Assembly: GCA_000226015.1 (NCBI GenBank)
Contig: JH153064.1
Location: 90,364 to 135,099 of the forward strand
DNA length: 44,736 bases
Source: Mnemiopsis leidyi
Lineage: Eukaryota; Ctenophora; Tentaculata; Lobata; Bolinopsidae
Direction of reading: 5' to 3'
This document shows, one piece after another, positions 33,401 to 44,736 of this stretch (positions are counted from its first letter, which is position 1; the number at the start of each line of letters is the position of its first letter). Below the pieces are notes generated by a model. It saw only the letters and a list, made by a program, of their open reading frames with translations. It searched no databases and was not told the origin of the DNA. The translations under genes were made by a program, and so were the position numbers.

Positions 33401-36400
33401 CCGGATCAGGGGTGCAAATATTTCCATTTTCGGGGAGGGTAAAAGGAACACGTCTCTTAAAAAGTTGTAATTGTGTAATATTATTAACATATATTACGCC
33501 ATTCAAACGATGCGCTGCAAGACTTAATCATTGGATCGCTACAGATCATAATCTTAGAACGATGTCTGAATATTCTACCCTTCCTGCTGATTAACTAAAT
33601 TGAAAATTCTTGATTTTCTTATCAGAAAATTCATTTTGGGTAGAAATCAAAGGGGGCTGCAGCAGGTAGCGGTTGAAAGACGCCAGAATTTTTTGAAGCA
33701 GATTTGAGAAATCTTCCACAAACATTAAGATTCTATACAACAGGTTTAGCCAGGAAAGCAAACCAACTGATCTTAACTCAGTATCCAATCCTCATTGCCT
33801 ATTGCTTAAGTGCACCAAAGGGTCCACCTTAATTTCCAAGTGATGATGAGACTGGGTTGAATGAACTTGAGAACAAAATCATGTTGGAGAGGATCAGGTA
33901 TGCTTATTCAGCATCCATGATGTTACAAACCCTCTGGGGCATTACTGCAACCAGTTTTCAATCTTACAGCAACAGTAAGATTCAGCCCAAGAACTCCAAT
34001 AGATATACTCATTTCATGATGATCTGATCGCCAACATGTGAAGGCCAATTCTTATCGACAATGTGAATACCTAGGATGGGGTGATATACTATTGTTCTGC
34101 GTCAGAGAGCACTGGGAAAAGAAAACGGTTAATCTATAGCTCAGGCGACTTATTTCATTAGGGAAAAGAGGCAGGAAGAGACAGGAGACACGAAGCAGGA
34201 AAGAGAAAGGGGAAACGAGTCAAAAAAGAGACAGCTACATCAGGAATATCCGACAAGATATTAGGTAAGTTATGATACTGCGACTCAGTCATATTGAGGG
34301 ATTTCCATCAAGGCTTTATCTCATCAATACAAGGTTTAGGTTATTGGAATTTTTACAAAAAGGCAAAGTTGGAGGTATTCTTGTCCTCATTCTGTCTTTT
34401 TATATCTAGACGCTGACTATATTATAACGTTAGAGGGATATCCATCGGCTTAATTCAAAGATAACTGTCAGAGGACAATCGTAACACTGCTCACTAAATT
34501 CCAATTCGTATTAGAAATTAGTAAGAAAACCCAAAATCCTCCTGCCAGAAGACTGACACCAAATTTAGATATCGACACACATTCCTGGAGTCAAGAAGCC
34601 ATCTAGACAAAATTTAAATCTGACAACCTCAGCCCTAACTGGATCGGCTGAAAGCATGCCTGTCACATTAACTCACCAGCCCTTGTATTAGCGCGAAAAA
34701 GACTATTGTCTTGTAGCCATGACGCACAAAAATGTTGATGGGGCTTTACGGAATCACACTTGCGGCTACTCTTTTGATTCTTTGATTACACGGAGCTTTG
34801 TCATGTTGCTAAATCAGTAAAATTACAAGTCTATATATGTACTGCTACTAAAATTACAATAAAATTTACAATTTGAAAAGTAAAAAGTGAGGTATTTGAA
34901 AATAGAGCAAGTTTTTCACCTGATATGCGAGGAGGTCGCTGACTGGAGACTACATATCGACGCCGCCAGATCGCTCGTAGCGAGCGGTGAGGGTGGAATG
35001 TGGTTACGCTCGGACATCTGGCGGCCGAACCGCGGCGGCACGACTTCGCTGAGCGGCCGCCTCAGCTTCTGACGGTCATGGTCGAGCGGAGGTGAGGAAG
35101 TAGGGGAGGAGGATGTCTGGTCTTTCTGGGAGGGAGGGGAGTTAGTTGGGGTGTTCTACATCGGGTGTGTTAAGTAAAGGCAGCTAGTTGCTGAGATATC
35201 AAGCAAGGTTTGTTACTTTATGTAACTTTACTCTTCAACTTTCGTGAAACTTCATACATGACTACATAAGGCCAGGTTAAAAATCCTCTTGGTTTATATA
35301 GATTCGATCAAAGGAAAAATTCTCATGAGCGCAGTTAAAATTAGAGATGCCATGAGAGAAAAATTTAAACGGCCATGTTAAAACGAGACCGTTTTGCTGA
35401 TCGTACATATTTGTCTCGCGATAACGGTTACTGTGGGTAGAGTGACTGTTGCGTCACCCATCATCACACTTCCGGCCAACTTTCGAGCACCGAAGTATTA
35501 AATTCCGCATCTTAATTAGGCATACCGAGGATAATTGCGACTTGTCAGACGGCATAAGTGTACAAATTCATTCACCAAAAAAGGTAAAATATTGGCCAGT
35601 CGTGAAACTGGCCGTTCGCCGCGCTCCCGGCTCCACGACACAATCATGTAGCTGTGACTTAGTTAAGTGTACATTGTATTATTGTGTACTTACAATAGGT
35701 ACTTCAACATATGATTTGTACCTATAGGGAAAATCAGCACTGAGTACCAGAAAAAGGAAAAAACTTCTATTTTGAAATTTCAAGAAAACAAATTTCGTTC
35801 GCAGCTATTGTAAGTACAATGGACATTGCTCAAGTAAAAAAGTGATAAATCTCAATAACCTCATAATTTTCTGGAGGTTACTTACAGAAAATATCTCAAT
35901 ATCCTCAGTTTGCACTTCCACGGACATCATCTTAACTTTTCTTCGTGCCGGCGACCGGCAAACGTATCTAGAAAATGAAATTAGATTAAGATATTATCTA
36001 AACACTTACTTAAACCAATGAAAATTTATGGTGGACTAATTCCGAGAATTATATTGTTCGAAAGATTCTGGAAGGGTGGCGACAGGAACCCGAGCGAACG
36101 GAAAGTTTAGGGAAGAGGAAAATCACATACTAACTCATGACTTTTCTACCGATATAAAGATACGGTAGAAACCTTGCAGGAACCCACTGTCCGAAAAAGA
36201 AATGCCAGGTTGATTTCTAAATCATACGGGCAAGTGACAAAGGCTGAACCTGACACACCCATGCCTTCAGTGTAGATACTCGGGGAAACGGCAACTTGAT
36301 AACAACTTCATCATTACCACTAGATTAGGAGTGGTTTTTCTACGGATTCTTTAGGGGAATTCGTAAACAATTTTTTTCTGGCAGACAAATATGGTAAACA

Positions 36401-38586
36401 GAAACAAAGGCCCCATATTTACTGATAAATACATTTTCCCTTTTACATTTCATTACATAGAGATCAAGAACTCGGCAGGCTATAATAACACTTTTCTCCT
36501 TATTACATCTGATAATGTATTAAAATCGTATAATTCATCCACCACATTTTCTCTTGACATTCAACATATCCTTGTATAAGAGTTATTTTAACGATGCAGA
36601 GCTAGAAGATATAACAAAAAAATTGTCATATCAGTAACATACATTGTCTTACAGTTGCATGAGTACATTACATTCGTCACAAACTTTGAACCTACTCAAT
36701 CGGAAATTTCCAAGTGCTGCAATACGAGAAGATTTTCCTATTCTCAGGGCTTACATTCCAGTTTGTATCGACCAGCCTCACCCTCACCTCATTGTACATA
36801 TGTTGGCGTCCTTAAACAAAATTATGAATCCTAAACAATGGGACTAAATTGAGATAGCCCTGAGATTGAAAATACAATAGGGCGAAGGTTCCAGGGGTAG
36901 GTTCAATCATACCACACTGGTTCCCACCAACTACCACTTCTCCAGCGAGCTTGTCATTTGATTAAAAAATATTCAACACTCTAAATCCATGCGGTAGATC
37001 TTGCATTTTTGCTGTACTTATCCAAAACGATTGCGCATAGTGAAAGCTGGTGGCTGCCACAGATTGCTAAGTAGTGTTATACTGTAAATGTCACCGACAG
37101 GACGCGGGCTAACTTTAAAGCCTAAACGAGGAATCTCCAGAACTGATCTGCCCAGACCTAATTCTCTCCTCCCCCGATTGTGTTGGGGGACATTTGGAAA
37201 CTTTGAGGTTGCGGTTTTTATGGCTCTCGAAAAGTTTTAAGATCATTGTTCCGCTAATAACTATAGATAGTCGTATAACATCACAGTAGCTCGAGCATAT
37301 CGGACTAGAGATTCGCCCAGTAAGTAGAAAACCGAGACTTGCTTAATTCTACAGATCTGTCACACATATTGTTGGATAATTTGGAAAATTGAGGCTAATT
37401 TATCCTAATTTTTATCCTAATGCTAAGCAATTTGCAGTAAACGTCACAGTAAGATTTACAATACTTAATTGTCACTTAGTGAATCTAAGGAAGAGATAAC
37501 TCCACCAAGGCCGACCGAGCTAGCGAGGAAAAGTGGTGCGAGAAATACCGTGTCTTACAAAGAGTGAGGTCTCACATGACACCTGGCAGTAAAAAACGAC
37601 TAGCCGTAAGTCGGTATCTTTATCAACCACTTATAAAACATATACGATCTTAAATTGCCCTTTTTTCAACCGTTGCCCAGTGAAACTGCCAACTGTAAGC
37701 GGACGGCCGTCGGCCAGACGACTTCCGCTTATTATTTCAGCCGATCCATGGATTTTAAAGTGAGCCCCGTTTTCAGCCGGTAGGTCGAAGACATTCTTTT
37801 ATCCTACTTCTCTTATTTTGAATGATCATTCATTATGCAGATTTTTATTTAGCATATTTGACGTCTTACACAAGTCTAAGAGATGGGGTCACATATCCAA
37901 AAGAGCGATACAGCCTTTGGATAGATCGGAGGGCCGAACGTAATATGTAATTTTGGTCGCCAAGAGGACTGAAAAGAGAGCCATAAAGATCAGCATTTAG
38001 ACAACGAGACTGCCTTTGTGTTGATGTACAATGCGATTTTTAATTTAGTAAACCATACATTGGTGACAGAATAATGGGATTTGACGTAAGGACCACTGTT
38101 AACATAAAGTAAATCTACAACTTTGATTACTAACATTGACATAACTAAGATTTACAATTATCACACGATTCAACTTTAACCAGTACTTATAATACACGCT
38201 AGTGGCTAGTGTTATTTATAAATATTTTACTTATTCAACGCAAACAATACTTACGCACTAATAATACTTATGAATATGACTTACAGTACTTACACACAAC
38301 TGACGATCATGACAGTCAGGAAGACGATGAGACTGATGTGAAGGGCAAAGTCCGCGCACTGTTGAACGTCCACCTCGTCTAACTCGTCAAGTCTGGCAAA
38401 GTCCCACCGTCTCGCAAGAACACCGCTATCGCAGGAGAAGTACCGAGCAGGATTGAGGAGGATGTGTTGCCACAGTTCTTGGTACGTCGTGATGGGGGGA
38501 CTGAAGGAGTCGGGGTCGAATAGGCGCTCCGATATTGGGGTTGTACTGGTGTTTATGTGGCTTGCAACATCTCTTCTTAATTTCAT
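30474..38586 (-). CDS. Unrecognised single-pass membrane protein (278 aa, five exons)
   Basis: Exons in transcript order: 38586-38294, 35967-35886, 35125-34920, 33301-33184 and 30611-30474. Donors are GTAAGT, GTAAGT, GTGAAA and GTTAGT, and all phases match. The ATG at 38586 has an in-frame TAA five codons upstream. Residues 1-79 are polar with one sequon (N12-T-S), three Cys overall near the membrane side and no signal peptide. One membrane segment spans about 80-101 (FALHISLIVFLTVMIVSCVY). A basic stretch follows (CRSPARRKVK), implying an outside N-terminus and an inside C-terminus. The 175-residue tail is Ser/Thr/Pro-rich with several PPSP- or SP-type sites and ends in RFEARPVD. I do not recognise the family. 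The topology recalls potassium-channel accessory subunits, but I see no convincing sequence match. Confidence 0.75.
31955..32238 (-). mobile_element. tRNA-derived SINE with perfect 13-bp target-site duplication
   Basis: The identical 13-mer TTGTTAGAACATG flanks the element at 31942-31954 and 32239-32251. The element reads on the minus strand. Its 5' end is tRNA-like (about 32236 down to 32162), with an A box TAGCTCAATTGG and a B box GGATCAAACCC (32184-32174) inside a 5-bp T-stem GTCGG/CCGAC. The anticodon stem pairs poorly and the B box departs from GGTTCRANNCC, so this is a SINE head and not a working tRNA. A unique body of about 200 bp and a short 3' end follow. It lies in the last intron of the minus-strand gene, in the same orientation. 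Confidence 0.85.
35968..38293 (-). other. First intron of the minus-strand gene, nothing else recognised
   Basis: AT-rich. The open frames at 36391-36579 and 36644-36847 have no recognisable content and no supporting splice context. Confidence 0.5.
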
Positions 38587-38589
38587 TCT

Positions 38590-41500
38590 ACGAGGGAGTT
38601 ACGTTAGGTTTGTTTCGGTTCACTGTACTAAGTACTTCGTACAGTTTAATTCGAAAAATACGACGAAATCGCCCTTGAGCAGCTGAACTCTGGGAAGTCA
38701 CATAGGATGATATCGATGAAATTGAAAATGACATTGAATGGGATAGGCACTGAAATGCGTGGAAACATTAAACTATCATTTCATTTTATCCATGTTCAAT
38801 GTTGTTTAAAACTTTCCAATATAACAAATTTAAAACGGGCAACCAAAGAACCAACTGTGCACAAAACAACTTTAATTAAAACTTCAGTTTGTTCATCAAA
38901 CTGAGTCAGCAGATACTCGCAACAGACCGGGAAATTCGAAAATGGTGATTTGAAACTGGGCTCTTAACTCGGCACATTATCAAATCGTACGATTAGACTG
39001 AAAAACTTCGTGAAATTCTTGGCAACTCCCTGAGCCCTGAACCAGCCTCAAGTCATCGTAATTTGATAGCCAAAAAGTCTCGATCTCGATGATTCCATGC
39101 ATTAAAACTTAGCACCTATTCATTGGTAGATTATCAGTTCTCAAAATATTATTGAGCTCTCAATGAGAGTTGTTATGATTTGATCATCGTAACCTTATTT
39201 GAACCCTCCTTCCTGTTTTCCTTTTCTACATGCACCAAGAAGGAACAATGCGACATTGATCTTTTTAGACGATCTTTCTCTATTTTTGTTATAACGCTGA
39301 GAACTTAGGAATAACATTTCGTATATATTCCAACAAACTTTCTTTGGTCAAGAATTAACGATCACATTCCTGAGCGACTCACGTTATTTTGATATGCAGG
39401 ACGAACAACAATTACAGTGCTCTAAAAGAAAAATCAAAACAAATCTACGAAACCAGGCAAACGCATAAAACACGCAGGATGTGATTTCCAGGTAAGAGGA
39501 GAATTTACGAAACTTGGTAAGCTGAACTGGCGGTAAAGTCCGTCCAAAACGGATAGACTGACTAGCGAAGTGTTTGTGGCCACACGAGAAATATTTGCTC
39601 CATTTCCTACTTCCTGCTTGGGAACACGGAAGAAAGGAAAATTCTCGACGTTCCGCGAAAAATCATGAACATCTTTCCAATTTCCTGCGATTATAATGTA
39701 TTCGAGTGATACTAAACACACCCGCCTGTAAAGTTACTGGAAACGAATATGATGTAGTGTCTGGAATAATATAATTAATGTGATTTCGGTTTTGGCGGAG
39801 TCGGTAGGAATAATGACGTCATCAATAGTTAGCACATTGGTAGGATTTGAAATAGAATCTACGAATCAGCATAACCGTAGAATACATGACGTCAACAAAA
39901 TTAAAACTGGGCAGGTTGATTTAAGTAAAATTGAAAATACAAATTAACTTATACGGACTTTCGGAAACTGCACTGTTTCACGAGTACAGCTTACAAAAAG
40001 GAAGCTGATAAAATGACGTAAGATCAACAGATCATTCCTTTATGACGAATAGGCTTTCTCCACAGGTACAGAATATCATAATACAATTTCATAATCTCTA
40101 TTTTTGTCCCGAATAGTTGAATGTCTGCGAACAGTGATTTTCCGGTGAATTTATTTCCATCTGGGATCAAACTCTCTTGAATGAAAGAAAGTTCAGCTGA
40201 GTAAATTATAAAAGAAAGCAGTTAGAAAACTGATTAAAACTTTTCACTTGTCTAAAAGTGCATTCTGAAAACTTTTGAGAAAGTTACGCAATTAAAAGTT
40301 ATAATTGCATTATTTCAATATCAAGCAGAATTAAAATATTTCAATCGTGACACCGCAAATTAACTACGGCAAGTAGTTATAAGACAACGACTTAGAATAA
40401 TGTTAACAATCCGTTACGATCAACAAATGATAACTCCAAATATTTTTCGCTGTTAGGACACATCCAGGATAAAATCTAATAGCTAAAAATAGAATATCAA
40501 ACTGATATGAAAAACAAGGAAAATAGGAGATATTTAAAAACAGGGACCGGGAAAGTTAAATTGCATCTAAATTTAACGAATGCAAAACGGTCAAGAGCAC
40601 AAACACTTGTAGCAAGCCATTTTTTTCAGCTGAGTTTATGAATAAAACAGATTAAGTTCAAATATGACGAGAGTACATAATTTCATTACTGAAAATATTA
40701 TACCGATTCCGTTAAACATACGAATAAATTCAGTATAATCTGGAATTTTCTCTTAAGATAAAATACTATATAAGAAGCAGTAACTACTCTAATCGATGCC
40801 ATTGAAGTTCTCCGATTTAAAAGATTTATCGCGAGCAATGATCACGTTGTTCAACTGGTTGCTTGCACCGACGGTTTCACAGATCATTGCACTATCTGAA
40901 GCAAGTTGAACCATTATTTATGAAAGTTAATAATGCAATTATTTCTTTGAAGCCTAGAAATTTGGGGCTATTTATGATCCATCTGCTAAAGTATTGGTAA
41001 ACAACGGTATCCCAACATCTATTCAAACCACTGATATTAAGTATGTTCAAGCAGAAATGATTTTAATGTCAACGATCAGAATAACATGAACCACCTAAAA
41101 TAACGACAAGATAAAGTATGCACTGACGGACAGAATTGTTACAGCCGTTTCACTGATGCCCTAACCCCTAAGAGGCGTGCACAAATTTCAAATTTGCGAT
41201 TAAATTTTCTCTATATTCGTGTGGCCCTGTCTATTTATGAGTCCTTAATAATTCCTCGATATACTAAGTTGCATGAACAATTGAAAAACTAAATTAGTTA
41301 AATTCAAACTCTTAATTAGGACTACTGGTGGCAATGGTTTAAATTTTATGCAAAAAACAAAGTCAGTTTCTGAATATATTCAGTCAGTTTCTGAATATAT
41401 CCGGAACAGATATAATAAATTACTTAATAGTTTAATACCACACTCATTGCTTGATATATTTGAAAAAAAATCGAAGAGGAAATTGAATTTGCATCATGTA

Positions 41501-42030
41501 TGATCATACTTTTCATTTTAATAATGTTAAGGAGACTCTTCTTCCTCACTCTATAGATAATTTGCCTTTCATATTAAAAAATCCAAAATTGTAGTACAAC
41601 AAAAAACTTCATTGTCCCATTGAAATTTAGGCCTAGGTTCACATTGTGGTGTGAGCAAAAGCGAATAGCAAGCTCATCCCTTTGCCTGTCAACGTATATT
41701 TAACAAATTTGGCAGTCTTGGAGTAACATGCAATGAACACATTAAGTTTCAAAGTTTGTTCGCAAGAAATTGATATTTTTGATTCACAGATATTTTTATT
41801 TTACTGATACCTATGTTTGTTTCAGTGAATTCTACAGCTGCATAGTGTGGAATAAGAAACTAACTTACAAAGAGTGGCTTCTGGCCTCGTTTTCAGAATT
41901 CTTTCCTTTTCGTATTTTTTTTCAAGAACCCAGTCATGTAAATTGTTTTATTTAGCCTCTCCAACCAAACCAAAAGCTTTTCATATTTTGTGATGGTAAC
42001 ATTTTCAAAATCTATCATGAAGCACAAGTA
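38590..42030. other. Long AT-rich stretch, no gene seen
   Basis: The first few hundred bases should contain the promoter of the minus-strand gene, but no clear core element is visible. The longest open frame (39434-39721, minus) lacks recognisable motifs and I do not call it. No transposon end could be identified with confidence. Confidence 0.4.
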
Positions 42031-42039
42031 GTGTCAATA

Positions 42040-42300
42040 TTACTTTACAGCCCCAACTCCTGGGCTTCACTGCAAGCCTCCTTGAACGATCTTGATATAT
42101 GTCATGGTAAACACCTTCGCAGAATCCTTAATATCAAGTGGCTTGGGGTTTTTCTTTTCTAATGACATATTGTATGCTTGTTGTAATGTTACACGATTAT
42201 CTGTCAGAGTTTTTGAAATTAAGCATGTCAGACAATATCCTAAGAGGTCAAGAAAACTCTCTTGCATGTTATTGGCTATTTGTAGGATGGTAGAGGGGTA
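42040..42300 (+). pseudogene. Decayed non-LTR reverse-transcriptase C-terminal relic, different family
   Basis: One frame gives LLYSPNSWASLQASLNDLDI followed by CHGKHLRRILNIKW, then a frameshift, then SNDILYACCNVTRLSVRVFE. This follows the common LINE pattern in which a Trp-containing segment precedes LDxFHxKCLRRILxIxW and TNxxLY. The frameshift and missing flanks mark it as a fragment. The sequence is unlike the two LINE copies at 3590 and 23055. Confidence 0.5.
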
Positions 42301-42469
42301 TGATAACTTAATATTTAAGAAGCAGAAATCTAGACTTTAAACTTACCAGATTTTTGGCCTTTGAAAAGAATAATGGATATCTTTTAAGTACGCTGGATGC
42401 TCTATTAAAGGTTTTTTCGAATTTAAAGATTTACTATTAATTCTAATAGTTTCAGCCGAAGCATTGAAA

Positions 42470-42535
42470 ACTCCTCATGGGATAGATGCTTGATATAGCT
42501 TGGTTTATTTAACAAGTACCTGTCCCATGAGGAGT
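42470..42535. repeat. 13-bp perfect inverted repeat
   Basis: ACTCCTCATGGGA (42470-42482) and TCCCATGAGGAGT (42523-42535) are exact reverse complements around a 40-nt spacer. Origin unknown. Confidence 0.8.
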
Positions 42536-43107
42536 GATCTAGATTTCTTGCTTTGGGACAATTCTAGCTGGGGATAAAAATGATTGGATCAGACCTCATT
42601 AGTCTTCGAACTGCTGATATCCGAAAATTTAGCAAACCTTCTGAATCAATAAAGAGCAAGGTTTCCTCAATTCCATCCTGCTATTCCAATAAATAAATGA
42701 ACAAATAACAAAGAATAATGCCAGCATCATCACACTTCTAGCTAGCATCATCACACTTTTAATCACACTTATAATCTAACGTGTCTATCTTGTAATCTAA
42801 CGTATTTAAAAGGCGTTGAAAATTTGGACAAATAATTAAATATTGGATTTTAGAACGGCTGGTTTTGAGCAATGATACGAACCAAGTTGTGTGAAAGTAG
42901 TGTAAAAGTTGTGTAAAAGTTGTGTAAAAAATTCAGATAAAAAATCTTAAATACCAAAAATTATATCTATTTAATTAATGTTAATAAGCCGTTTTCTAGC
43001 TATAAAAGGTTTTATATCTTCGAGAAATCATATTTGTCTCATTTTAGTTCACTTTTAATTCGATTTAAGGTCCATCAGTTTTTCGCAAAAGTTAATCTCA
43101 GCAAATG

Positions 43108-43154
43108 CTTGCTACACGTTGCATAGCCCTGCTGCCGCGAAGCGGCAGCCTCCG
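43108..43154. repeat. 47-bp repeat, copy 1 (contains CTGCCGC-GAA-GCGGCAG hairpin)
   Basis: CTTGCTACACGTTGCATAGC through GAAGCGGCAGCCTCCG is repeated at 44002-44048 with two differences. A diverged relative of its 3' half flanks the array at 2101-2244. Confidence 0.85.
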
Positions 43155-43201
43155 GCGCGCGCGAAGCGCGCGGCGGCGTGGCCGCGCGCAGCGCGGCCAC
43201 G
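43132..43201. repeat. Three consecutive perfect GC-rich hairpins
   Basis: Hairpin 1: stem 43132-43138/43142-43148, loop GAA. Hairpin 2: stem 43156-43162/43166-43172, loop GAA. Hairpin 3: 11-bp stem 43177-43187/43191-43201, loop GCA. All stems are perfect, and each loop is three nucleotides. An AT-rich near-palindrome (AAATTTTTAAAAAATTTTTT) follows at about 43224. Confidence 0.9.
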
Positions 43202-43370
43202 CCCCCCCGGAAAAAAAATTTCAAATTTTTAAAAAATTTTTTGAAAAGGGTCACAACGTGAGACAAGCAAATGCTCTATACAATCTTAAAGCATTCACGT
43301 TTATTTTGATCTTTGATCTAAAATTTTTTTAATCAGAGCCCTTCCGCGCGCCGCACGTACCACAAGAGGG

Positions 43371-44680
43371 CTTTGGTTAGAGCAATAAGCCTTACGTTGA
43401 AGAAACGATTTCCGTCTAGCATTGTCTCACCAAGAGAGTTGTACGACAGCGCGAGCGCGCACCTTTTTGTCATTTTATTCTCTTCGAATTAGGGTCGGAC
43501 AAAGTCAGACAACAAGAGAGCAGCAAGGTGCGAGCCGTCACTCTTACCATAGCCATTTTGAATTGCGCGCGTCGTGCGAGCCGGCAAAGGTGCAGCCGCG
43601 CGCGACGTAAGGTTAGGACCTGGTTCGCTTTAACGAAAGCCCTTTTGCGCCGCGCGCGTGATCGCGTGTTGCTAAGCCAACATAGCTCTGTGGCTCACTG
43701 CTCACGCTGCGCGCGCTCAATCGGGACGCTTTTGCGTCGCGCGTCCGTCCTAATTTAGCCCCAAGCTTGCACAGGGATATTCGTGTTTAGCAAAATTGCG
43801 TGCGCCACCAGAGGTCGGTGGCTGCGTAGCAGCCCCGCGCGTAGCGTGGGTAAGCACCTAGTTTAATTTGGTAAAGCTGAAAGAACTTAACCTGATTATA
43901 ATGAAATTTCGAAAAAGATCTACATGCGCATCGCCCTTTAAGACATAAGCACGCTTGACCATAAGCTGAGAGCCGCGCGCGCGCGAGTCGCGTCGGGTTC
44001 ACTTGCTACACGTTGCATAGCCCTCCTGCCGCGAAGCGGCAGCTTCCGTGAGACATTGCAGTTCAGCATATTCAGGTGCTTATGCCGCGCACAAAATGGC
44101 TGTTGATACTGAATTGCCTGGGGACCTCAGCTTTTGTTGCCGTTGACGAGATTATGTCCGTCTCTCGTTCTGTCGGGTATCACCGCAATCGACCTGTCTG
44201 ACTTTGTCCGACCCTCATTCGGAGAATAAAATGACGGGAGGGTGCGCGCTGCTGTACAACAATCGACAATTGTTGCCGCGGCCGCCCCCGGTAAATTACC
44301 CGACGGATATTGGATATAATCTCGTCCGTTAAAAGGGCTTTGGTTAAAGCAACGATCAGTCAGATAACATTTGTTTTGTGGGCACTTGTCTGATCTTGTA
44401 GGCGAATAATTATATTAAGACCTAAGTGTAAAGTATATAATGTAAATATAATGGTTTCACAAAATTAAAACTTTAATGATGTTTAACACTTCTAATAACA
44501 GGCTGAATGCAACTTCTGATTCATTTTTATGTCAACAACTCTTCTTTCACGTCGATCTCTCGAACTCCATGAATATAGGAAACGGTATTCGTGGGGAGGT
44601 TGTCTGACTTTGTCCGACCCTCATTCGAAGCGAATAAAATGACGGGAGAATAAAATGACGGGAGGGTGCGCGCTGCTGTA
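43371..44680. repeat. GC-rich mosaic of inverted and direct repeats (transposon-like)
   Basis: The segment TTGTCTGACTTTGTCCGACC ... AATAAAATGACGGGAGGGTGCGCGC occurs directly at about 44195-44255 and 44600-44680, and in reverse complement at about 43455-43521. GGGCTTTGGTTAGAGCAA (43371) recurs as GGGCTTTGGTTAAAGCAA (44335). The region is rich in CGCG, unlike its AT-rich surroundings. Probably one or more non-autonomous elements nested together. No transposase is seen, and open frames here are not called. Confidence 0.6.
44002..44048. repeat. 47-bp repeat, copy 2
   Basis: Second copy of the 43108-43154 repeat. It keeps the CTGCCGC-GAA-GCGGCAG hairpin but lacks the second and third hairpins that follow copy 1. 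Confidence 0.85.
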
Positions 44681-44696
44681 AGTAAGTAAGTAAGTA
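44679..44696. repeat. (TAAG)n microsatellite
   Basis: Short run of TAAG units at the end of the repeated segment, close to the window edge. Confidence 0.85.
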
Positions 44697-44736
44697 ATAA
44701 TTATGACATTACATCATCACATATATCTAATTTAAA

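Noticed and set aside
36391..36847. Two open frames of 62 and 67 codons in the first intron of the minus-strand gene
   Set aside because: AT-rich composition, no domain, and no splice context.
38290..38586. KCNE-type potassium-channel subunit identity for the orphan membrane protein
   Set aside because: Only the topology and a sequon near the N-terminus are shared. The conserved post-membrane motif of KCNE proteins is not seen.
39434..39721. 95-codon minus-strand open frame
   Set aside because: No recognisable motif, no splice partners, and in an AT-rich non-genic stretch. It could be chance.
43105..44002. Open frames rich in Arg/Ala in the GC-rich block
   Set aside because: They follow from CGCG-rich repeats and hairpins, are open on both strands, and encode no recognisable protein.

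Overview
The window is a 44.7 kb piece of a draft genome from an invertebrate animal (metazoan). The evidence is split genes with GT-AG introns, a homeodomain transcription factor, a membrane M13 peptidase-family protein, non-LTR retrotransposon relics, a tRNA-derived SINE, microsatellites and two short runs of N (15558-15567 and about 25854-25864). I cannot assign a phylum. All three gene models below were built by hand from splice sites. In each, every exon joins in phase.

Layout. 1-6.2 kb is repeat-rich and I see no gene. It holds a cloverleaf-like cruciform (185-357), a 1.1 kb foldback inverted-repeat element (699-1799), a 24-bp array (2101-2244), a decayed LINE end on the minus strand (about 3590-3880) and a pre-miRNA-like hairpin (5341-5402). 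6.2-18.9 kb carries a plus-strand homeobox gene: a putative CACGTG/CCAAT-rich promoter, a likely non-coding first exon and eight coding exons (11234-18564, 422 aa). Its homeodomain is ANTP/NKL-type, closest by eye to Distal-less but divergent. 19.5-30.1 kb carries a plus-strand M13 (neprilysin/ECE family) gene of 19 inferred coding exons (737 aa). It keeps the family's disulfide framework and fold motifs. The zinc-binding HExxH has become YYMVY and the third zinc ligand Glu has become Tyr, so it is predicted to be a pseudoenzyme. A truncated LINE sits in one of its introns. 30.4-38.6 kb carries a convergent minus-strand gene of five exons (278 aa). It encodes an unrecognised single-pass membrane protein with no signal peptide, and a SINE with a perfect 13-bp target duplication lies in its last intron. 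38.6-43.1 kb is AT-rich and apparently non-genic, with one more degraded reverse-transcriptase relic. 43.1-44.7 kb is a GC-rich mosaic of inverted and direct repeats, including three back-to-back perfect hairpins.

The three genes show no evident shared pathway: a nuclear regulator, an inactive ectopeptidase-like surface protein and an orphan membrane protein. The most notable observations are the M13 pseudoenzyme, the 185-357 multi-hairpin structure, the concentration of CACGTG palindromes over the homeobox locus (four lie inside its last coding exon), the orphan membrane protein, and the hairpin at 5341-5402.
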